Below are positions 56,664 to 64,000 of a DNA stretch of 64,000 bases, piece after piece. Location: NCBI GenBank assembly GCA_905116865.2, contig CAJHNH020006224.1, positions 101,001-165,000 of the forward strand. Direction: 5' to 3'. The DNA comes from Candidula unifasciata. Its lineage: Eukaryota > Mollusca > Gastropoda > Stylommatophora > Geomitridae. The position numbers were made by a program, and so were the translations under genes. A model generated the notes under the pieces. The model saw nothing but the letters and a program-made list of their open reading frames with translations. It was not told the DNA's origin and ran no database searches. How positions within the stretch are numbered: the first letter of the stretch is position 1; each line of letters opens with the position of its first letter.

Positions 56664-56675
56664 AGTGCATTCTCA

Positions 56676-56790
56676 TCATTCGTCTATAAAACCACACATC
56701 TGCAGCTTCAAAAAAAGTTTTCACTAATTTGCCAACAGTCCATGATTCACTTCCGTATATCAAGATGGGATTTATATAGTTTTTAAGAAT
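56676..56790 (-). mobile_element. RTE-like RT relic, upstream half (split)
   Basis: The minus strand reads INPILIYGSESWTVGKLVKTF, then EAADVWFYRRMMRM. It connects directly to 56282 once the insertion is removed. Confidence 0.7.
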
Positions 56791-56802
56791 TCTCTTTCTT
56801 AT

Positions 56803-57035
56803 CTGTCGGTGTCTGTGTCTTAGGCGTTGCGAAAGTGCTTCGTAATTCTAGAATGCCGGGTTAGATCCCAGCTGCGGGCCTTGCGTTGGTTTCGACAGTG
56901 GTATCGAGAAAAAGACCGTACAGAAAGCAATGGCAAACTACTAGACGTAAATTCGCCGGAAAAAAAACAACAGCCAAAAAATACTGGGGTTGATTCTGCA
57001 ACGTCCTGTAAACGATTCGCAACTACTTTTAATAT
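56803..57035 (+). repeat. SINE-4 (tRNA-derived), full length
   Basis: Head gtcggtgtctgtgtcttagg, B-box region ggttagatccc, end gtaaacgattcgcaac. Confidence 0.75.
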
Positions 57036-57360
57036 TGTACATTATCAAGTTAGAAGTTGCATCGTATTTTATTAAATTGAATTGTAATTTACACTAGCAC
57101 CACATTAATGAGAAAATAAGTGAAGTGCATTAGCTAGTATTTAGACACAATAGTCGCATAATAAAATCCCCATCGATGCATTGATGGAAGGATTTTGTTG
57201 GTGTGTCGATTGCTTTGGGAAATATTTATCTGCTGCCATTTACACGGTAAGCCTCATACTTTTCGGCGATTGTTTTCGGATACCTACAACATTCATTCCT
57301 CTCTTTAATGGTCCTGTAACGTTTTCTGCATTTATTAACACTGAAATAACATTAGAATTA
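57036..57360. other. No gene or repeat recognised
   Basis: AT-rich. No supported feature. Confidence 0.45.
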
Positions 57361-57364
57361 AAAT

Positions 57365-57535
57365 ACGTCACTTGATTTTATAACTATACAACATAGAGTT
57401 GAATATTTCGTGCAGGCTTTTAAAAACTAGAACTGCTTTGTCAACGCGTACCAGAATTTCTTTCTTTGTGGTTCCTTGGCAATCAACGTTGCTACCTAAG
57501 TATGTAAACTGATCATTTACCCCAGTTTTCATTCT
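57365..57535 (-). mobile_element. RTE-like RT relic, thumb region
   Basis: The minus strand reads NDQFTYLGSNVDCQGTTKKEI, then RVDKAVLVFKSLHEIFNS. FTYLGS is the conserved start of the thumb in RTE-like RTs. Confidence 0.65.
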
Positions 57536-57544
57536 GACCAGTGT

Positions 57545-57895
57545 TGCCTCTGCTTGCTCTGTTATTCCCAGTGGAGCATGTGCCCTCAACTAACTCAGGA
57601 CAAGTCGTTCTATCCTTCGCTATCGTATACAGCTCTTCCCATGCCATCCCCATCTTTTTAACTTCAGTCTCAAGCTCCCTTTTCCGTGTTTGGTCTTCCT
57701 TTATTTCTTTACCCCTGTGGGTTCCAGTGTAAAGACATTTTAGTTATATTGTTCTCAGGTTTTCTCAACACGTGCCCTATCCAAAGACAGCGTCTTTTCT
57801 TCAACTTTTGGTTCACTGGAACTTGTTTAGTTCTCTCCCAAAGCTCCACAATGTTTTTTGTTTTGGTTTTTGTTATAACAGTTTTAAAAACCGAC
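57545..57895 (-). mobile_element. RTE-like RT C-terminal relic
   Basis: The minus strand reads IVELWERTKQVPVNQKLKKR, then CLWIGHVLRKPENNITKMSL and HWNPQG. The order with the preceding feature is inverted relative to a normal RT, so these are two separate copies. Confidence 0.7.
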
Positions 57896-57956
57896 ATTTG
57901 ATGCCATATTTACGAAATCGCTTGTCTTTCTTTGCATACAATCGTGGTACACAATA

Positions 57957-57957
<1 letters not shown>

Positions 57958-58014
<57 letters not shown>

Positions 58015-58824
58015 GGGTTATCATCATTGCACTCCGGACATGTCCATAGGTGCTCAGATCCTCCCCTCAGTATGAATCCCAACGTCCGATGGCTAATAGT
58101 ACCAGTTCTATGTTGATTAACAAATCTTCTGACGTGTCCGGTGTGCGTCTCGTTTTTTGCTGTGCCGATCTTAATTCTCAAGTCTGCCATTCTGGCGAGT
58201 GATGTGGATTCACTGCCACCAAAGTCCTCTATCCTTCCCATTTCTCTGAGGGCATTGATAATATCAGCATGATCCATAGGCCGACCGTCCGGTAGTGATA
58301 GCGGATCCAGCCAGCCTGTCAGCTCTTTCATTTCCATCGACGCCTGCGTGTCCCGGAACAAAAATAAAGGTGACTCCTCGCACAGTGGACTTCTGAATTG
58401 ATTCAAGCCATTGTCTTCGCACTGAAACCTGCCTGAACCCTCCGGATCATACTCATTGAATCACTGAGTATACATATGCGGGTGTATTTTTTGTGTTTCA
58501 AGCCAGGCAAACGCTTGCGTCACTGCCATCACCTCCATCGTCATGCTGCTGGTTGTCATGGAGAAGGCGCCGTTGGCTTCTTTGACTGTTCTGCCCGCTG
58601 AGCGTGCTGTAAATGCCCATGCGCTTCTTCTTTGGCGTATAACGGATCCGTCTGTATAGATTAGTGCATCTGCTTCGTCTGAATTTTCACCGATAAGAGC
58701 GTTGACCTCTGCATTAACAGCAACAGGATTCTCTTCTCTACATCGCCTGTTGAGTGTGACAATACAGGAAAATGTACAAATAAACGCCTGAGGCACAGGT
58801 ATCCATATATGATATATCCATATA
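57958..58824 (-). mobile_element. LINE-X, 5'-truncated with TSD and (AACT)n tail
   Basis: An 867-bp insertion with a perfect 12-bp TSD (ggtacacaatat at 57946-57957 and 58825-58836). Minus-strand coding starts before RNase H (LNRRCREENPVAVNAEV), then IYTDGSVI and TMEVMAV. After a frame break it continues RPMDHADIINALREMGR, VRRFVNQHRTGTISHRT and GGSEHLWTCPECNDDNPTN plus stop. The stop codon (58005-58007) lies in the tail of about 13 AACT units. Confidence 0.85.
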
Positions 58825-59039
58825 GGTACACAATATATGAGCATAAAAATAAGAAAACAGTTTAATTATGTCACTGGGTTTTCAAATAGTTTGCTATGAG
58901 CAATCTGTGTCACGCAGCTGCTAGAAGTGCACGCACTTACCCAGGTGTCCGCGATCTATTTGTTCGATAACAGTTGTGCAAATCCTCTGGCAATATATCT
59001 TTTCTTGTGCTTCTATTGGAATCATACTAAACATTTTTT

Positions 59040-59278
59040 TTTTCTTTCTTCTTCGCGTTCATCAGCTGTCAGAACCGGTGGAAAGCTCTCGTTGTCTCTC
59101 CCCCCCCCCCACGCCCCCTTTCTGTGCTTTGGTGGTGTTCCGGTACTTTAATTCAGCGTGCACATCCGTTCGACAGATCTGGCTTATTTGTACACAGAGT
59201 GTTAGTTACTTGGAACTCAGGCATGTGTACCGTGACTTCAAAGAAAACTCTAATTAGTCATCTTTTATGACATAACAT
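59040..59278 (-). repeat. SINE-1, 5'-truncated
   Basis: Plus strand ctttcttcttcgcgttcatc through tagtcatcttttatgac. A C run lies at 59101-59110. Confidence 0.65.
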
Positions 59279-59384
59279 ATTATTATTAGCCCAGCTTTCT
59301 AGTCACATATGACGTTGTATTTGGCACTTTGCATCGTCAGCTTGTCTGGAGTCACCTCCTATTTATATTCACAGTCGTCCAAAT

Positions 59385-59718
<334 letters not shown>

Positions 59719-59814
59719 CACCTCCTATTTACATTAACATTTGTAACTCCTTTTGTTCTGTAAAGAATAATCTACCTAGCGCATACGCAACACTCCATAA
59801 GTGTTTGAGTCGAT

Positions 59815-59985
59815 CATTTTGTCTGTGGCTTAGGGATTCTGAAAGCATTTTTATTATTCTGACATACCGGGCCCTATTCAAATGCAGGCGATTTGGCAGA
59901 AGACCGCTTTTCGTTGATTTCGTCTGTGCGTCGAACAGTTTAGAATATAAGAGAAAAACTACTGAACGTAACCTGTCCCAGTATA
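59815..59985 (+). repeat. SINE-4, degraded
   Basis: gtctgtggcttagggattctg, ggcgatttggcagaagaccg, aaactactgaacgtaacc: SINE-4 order with substitutions. Confidence 0.5.
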
Positions 59986-59996
59986 AGACAGCCAAC

Positions 59997-60297
59997 TTCC
60001 TCTTCCTCTTTGCTCATTGGCTGTAAGCTACGGCGGCAAACTACGGCTTTGTGCCAGGGCCAGAGTTTTGCATGAACATCCGTTTTGGTGACTTATTTGT
60101 TTGCTTATTTACCGACTTATTTGGTTCTTCCTTGCAACTCGAACAGTCCGACTTCGAAGGAACCCCCCCTTCCCTCTCCCCCCGAATTAGTCGACTATGA
60201 TATGCTTGTTGGGGAGGCAGTGGAAATACTATTGTTCTTTCCCCCCCCCCCCAACAATGGGGCCCCTGAACCCAGACTAGGGAAGACAGCCAACTAA
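59997..60297 (-). repeat. SINE-1, full length, divergent
   Basis: Plus strand tcttcctctttgctcattgg through ctgaacccagactaggg. C runs near 60165-60181 and 60241-60253. Confidence 0.65.
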
Positions 60298-60359
60298 ATG
60301 CTGGTCTGAAATGCGCCAAGGGCAAAGAATATCATCATTATTATAAATCGTCGTCGTCT

Positions 60360-60450
60360 ACCTTATCATCATCGCCATCACCATTTCCCTTCTGTGTCAT
60401 TATATGCCACATAGGGCTCGCAGCCTGTTACCCCATTCTGTTCACTCCTG
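60360..60450. repeat. Dispersed repeat shared with 20.44-20.52 kb
   Basis: The ATC-repeat and ccttctgtgtcattatatgccacatagggctcgca-like block (split here for length) recurs at 20454-20515, where LINE-Y is inserted. Confidence 0.5.
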
Positions 60451-60526
60451 TGCAAAATTCTTCTTATATCATAGATAGAATCCAGTGCAGCGCCTTAGAT
60501 CTCTCTCATCAACGTTTGTTTTATTG

Positions 60527-60665
60527 CAGTGCCTTTCAACCTTTCTAATACCGCGACCCTTTAATACAGTTCCTCATGCTGCGGCTACCCACAAACACAC
60601 AATTATTTTCGTTACTACTTCATAAATTCGATGAATATATGTTTTCCAATGGTCTTAGGCTATTT
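60527..60665. mobile_element. hAT-like miniature element, one end only
   Basis: Starts cagtgcctttcaacctttc and aligns with the reverse complement of 41922-42136 (gcgaccctt.aata.agttcc, ttactacttcat, tgttttcc.atggtcttaggc). The other end is missing. Confidence 0.65.
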
Positions 60666-60677
60666 TCAAAAATTGTC

Positions 60678-60832
60678 TTAGCCTCCATGTCGATCCAGCC
60701 TTTTATGGGTACCAGGTAGAGTCCTTGGAAGTAAAGACATCCCCCACCAAGTGCCCATTGGTTTACAAAATATAGGTCCAATTCTCAATGTCCAATGCAC
60801 CTGAAGGCTAAATCACGTCCTTTTTTTTTTTT
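60678..60832 (+). repeat. SINE-3 body
   Basis: ccatgtcgatccagcc, ggaagtaaagacatcccccacc, ttggtttacaaaatatagg. Confidence 0.6.
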
Positions 60833-60839
60833 TAATCGC

Positions 60840-60935
60840 ATGTTATTGCTGTTCTTACTTAGCAAAACAATATCATTTGCATAATCGAGATCCCACGCAG
60901 GCAATGCCCAAATTCCCTGCACAAATACTTTTCTT
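60840..60935 (-). mobile_element. RT palm-domain scrap
   Basis: The minus strand reads WDLDYANDIVLLSKNSNN. YAND stands where an active RT has YADD or FADD. Confidence 0.5.
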
Positions 60936-61475
60936 CTCACCCAACAAAAAAAAATATATATGTAACTAATTTTAACTATACATTAACTTGGGCAGGACCC
61001 AAACATACTGGACGTTGACGTCACACATGCAACACATTATTGACGATTTTTTGCAAAGACGAAGCAAATAATTTAAGGTGTGATATTGTTCTAGTGTTAG
61101 GGTTTCCGTGGCGCAGTTAAGTTGTTTGCCTTACTTCTGTGAAGGTTGTAGATTACATTTCTAATTCAAACCCTCGGCTTGCAAATGTATATTTTTCACA
61201 GATTCTTGGATGGTTAGCGGTCCTTCAGACATAGTTGATGTTATTTACAAACGGCCTGGATGTAACAGGAAGAGCAGGGCTTGTGAGGAAACGAGCGTAA
61301 ACAGTCACTAAAACAACTTGGCGAAGCCAGTTGTTCTGCTTCCCAATTTCGTTGAGCTTTTTAGTCACAGTTTACTGAAATCATTTTTCGAATGAAGAAG
61401 GTATGCTAGCTGCAGTCGAGGGGCAAGAAGACAGGGTCTATGCGGAGCAGCGTCATCCCCACGCTCAAGCCCTAA
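60936..61475. other. No gene recognised; possible tRNA-like stretch
   Basis: 61095-61175 (ttccgtggcgcagttaag, then attcaaaccctcgg) loosely resembles a tRNA-derived head, but no good B box is present. Confidence 0.25.
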
Positions 61476-61534
61476 TTTTCGGGACAAGAAAAGTAGATCT
61501 AGTGCCCCAGAACAGCCATGTACTAATGTAATCA

Positions 61535-61650
61535 AGGTTTTCTGAAATCCTATTTGTTGGGCTGAAGGCGCATCTAACGCAACCTTTATGTCAACCACAA
61601 CACAACTCGCCAACGGTCTGTGCAAGGAAAAGCGCATAAGAAGGAGAAAA
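61535..61650 (+). repeat. SINE-1b 3' half, divergent
   Basis: ttgttgggctgaaggcgcatc, caaccacaacacaactcgcc and a gcgcataagaaggag end. It leads into the GTA array. Confidence 0.45.
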
Positions 61651-61667
61651 AATGGTGTTAGTTGTAG

Positions 61668-61868
<201 letters not shown>

Positions 61869-62300
61869 AAGAAAAGAAAAGGAAAAAAAGAAGAAGAAGA
61901 AGAGGAAGAAGAAGAAGATCACAGGTTATTATTTCTTCTCCTCTTTCTCCTCTTCTTCCCACTTCCTCTCTACTCTCCGCCACCACCACCTCCTCAATAC
62001 AGACCACCTCGACAACACACGAGCGACACTAATCATATTCTTACATTGTTGCTGGAATCTTTCTGTCTTTCCAGATGATTGTGTTTATTTGGTGCCACGG
62101 GGAGGCATAAGAAATCACACCCTATGGTGACAGCGATTGTGGCTAGCAAGACCCGCCCACTTTGAGAAATGTCTTCCACATTGAGAGCATGGGATTTCAT
62201 GGCCATTGTTGCCACTATATCTATTTAACCTGCTTGTTGTCACCATATTAATCATATAGCAGTAAATTGATTGCCTGTAACCGTGCTAAGGAAGGAGTGG
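61869..62300. other. No gene recognised
   Basis: A GAA-rich edge follows the array, then unassigned sequence. A G run lies at 62304-62322. Confidence 0.4.
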
Positions 62301-62389
62301 CGGTGGGGGGGGGGGGGGGGGGTTATAGTAGACATATGTAGCAGGAGTGAATACCAAGCATCAGCAAGTTAACATTACAGTGACTCAGG

Positions 62390-62705
62390 TGGATTTGAGT
62401 TCAGGATATGCAGGAGTGTGAGGAAATGAAAGAGCGAATATTTTGGCTTTAAAACTCCTAGCAATATGAATACTGGTAATAAACTAAGCACTGTACTCCT
62501 ATTTTTAAAACGAATGATGATAAAAGACACGAGGTTCGATGAAACAGCACGCGTAAGAAGGTGTGAATCCTGCAAGAAGAGGCGTCTGTATAATTAGTGT
62601 ACTACAGGAACAGTTAGCATCTGAACCCTAAGACATCTGCTGCGGGAGACGAAGCATCTAAGTGCTTGCCCGGTGTGCTGTGATGTCGATTCTCAGATCA
62701 GTAAT
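62390..62705 (+). mobile_element. LINE-Y RNase H to 3' end, decayed
   Basis: Reads GYAGV, stop, GNERANILALKLL (RNase H end), a decayed middle, then CTTGTVSI and TLRHLLRETKHLSACPVCCDVDS. Several frame breaks are present. Confidence 0.6.
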
Positions 62706-63340
62706 CAGACAATAAGCACGCTTAAGCCAATCACACACGTGCAGTCTCCAGAAGAGTACAAGGCATTAGTGCTGGATATACCTACCATGACTGCAATGAT
62801 TCTCCTCGGGCTCTTTTCGTGCAGTCTTCTGGCTCGTTTTGCTCGGCCGCATAAATGATGATGAATGTTAGCACAGGCATTAAATCTGCTTTCCATTTCG
62901 ATAATCTGTTGCTGGCACAGGCCACGACGACCTCACATACCCAACAGACCAAACACAGCCGAACGTGCAGACGCATGTCCAGCTAATTATAGATTTGACA
63001 GGTAGTATCTGCATATGCGGTTTCCAAAGTACAGCACAATTCCCGAGAGAGATAATTAACATTTAAATGTAAAGCTTAGAGGCTTGGGTTGGTCCAAAAT
63101 GGCTCGGTCTCTCTTACTCCGCAGAGGAATAGGCGCTAGCGAATCGATCCATAGGAATCTAATTACACATTTCGCTCAGCAACCGAACAATGCAGACAGT
63201 AAAACGTGTAAGGAAATCTTGGAGGTCGGTGCTTTACTGGGGGGAAAAATAGTCACATTCAACCAGCATCCCAGAAGGGGGAGCTTTAGATTATAATTGT
63301 GACGGGTTTTTTTCACCATATAAACTGGCTTAGCACTGCA
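62706..63340. other. No gene or repeat recognised
   Basis: Short open frames (for example plus 63084-63296) have no recognised domain. Confidence 0.4.
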
Positions 63341-63344
63341 CTCT

Positions 63345-63455
63345 ACCAAGAGCGCTGAAAAGGACTCCTGCAGTATTGATGCGATCATAGGAGATAGACC
63401 CAAATACAGTCCCAACCGGCGAGCCAGTTGGCGACCAGGTCGCCCATGAAGTGCA
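63345..63455 (-). repeat. Dispersed repeat pair J, copy 2
   Basis: The minus strand matches 30245-30355 (gtcgcc...tggctcgccggt, tgtatttgggtctatctc, aggagtccttttca). Confidence 0.5.
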
Positions 63456-64000
63456 TGCTCTGTGACAAGGTCAAAAAGAACTTTCAGCAGGAATTAACAG
63501 TCGGTGACCGTAATGAAAAAGAATTTACACAGGGAAACATTCAATTACATCTGTTGTTTGAATTTCTGTTTCCGGTTTTCTTGCCTTAGCATCGCACTGA
63601 ATTTAAACTGAGCGCTTGATTGGATGACAATGTCCAAGTTACAACACAGGACAACATGACATTGCTACAAACATGTTCCCGCCCGTCAATGAAAACCTGC
63701 TATGAATTTCCCTCTAAAATGTTCACATTTGCATCCACATCCTCTAGGTTCTATATTTGATCACAGCTTAAGGTCCGTTTGGTGTGGCTCTTCTGCTAGG
63801 CATAGATCTAATATTTATTTTATTACTTCTAGTTGGAGGGTCAGGTCACAGAATAAGTTGGGATTATTTATTGTAATGATGTTTCTGTTTAACTAATGCA
63901 TGTCATTATCATCATGTTTCCTGCCGATAAGTGTAGGTGGTCGTGTTTCACCATCTGACACGATCCCTAGAATCATGAATCAAGTCAGTGTTCTTGTCTC
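63456..64000. other. No gene or repeat recognised
   Basis: AT-rich sequence to the window end without a supported feature. Confidence 0.45.

Overview
The window looks like ordinary, repeat-choked animal DNA. It has spliced coding exons, tRNA-derived SINEs, 5'-truncated non-LTR retrotransposons (LINEs) with target-site duplications (TSDs), hAT-type miniature elements and very long microsatellites. Nothing bacterial, plastid or viral was recognised. The receptor type and the mix of RTE-like and RNase H-bearing LINEs would fit an invertebrate, perhaps a mollusc. That is inference only; no species marker is present.

One host gene is supported. It lies on the minus strand between about 13.6 and 8.4 kb and encodes a 305-residue single-pass receptor with one canonical six-cysteine TNF-receptor domain (Wengen-like architecture). 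Its two coding exons (12984-13500 and 8636-9036) join in phase across a 3.9 kb intron filled with transposon debris. A strong splice acceptor at 13564 implies a further upstream non-coding exon, possibly near an initiator-like motif at 14.41 kb.

Everything else recognised is mobile or repetitive. Family names used below are local to this annotation. LINE-A: RNase H fragments with a GAA-repeat 3' tail (5.8, 12.2, 17.0, 38.5 kb). LINE-X: RT plus RNase H with an (AACT)n tail (48.8-51.0, 51.1, 52.0, 52.9, 58.0 kb). LINE-Y: relatives ending CPECCDVNS with an (ACTCA)n-like tail (10.4, 20.5, 32.3, 40.9, 54.6, 55.2, 62.4 kb). RTE-like: many short relics of the RT C-terminus (motif KWFGHL or WIGHVLRK), some with GAA tails. 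SINE-1 (about 283 bp, GAA tail) and SINE-1b (same head, different 3' half). SINE-2 (about 190 bp, tails of varied tetranucleotide or GA repeats). SINE-3, SINE-4, SINE-5 and SINE-6 have tRNA-like heads.

Layout: 0-8 kb LINE and SINE relics, including a LINE nested in a SINE; 8.4-14.4 kb the receptor gene; 14.4-16 kb repeat-poor with a tandem duplication; 16-42 kb dense SINE/LINE debris with GACA/GATA and CTT arrays; 42-43 kb a hAT miniature element, a tRNA-like hairpin and a GAA array; 45.2-45.8 kb a 16-bp minisatellite open in three frames; 47.1-48.1 kb a compound microsatellite; 48.8-58.8 kb the best LINE-X copies; 59-64 kb more SINEs, GA and GTA arrays and little else. The main biological story is retrotransposon archaeology: precise TSDs, reciprocal nesting of SINE and LINE, shared 3' tails, and microsatellites that begin exactly where element tails end.
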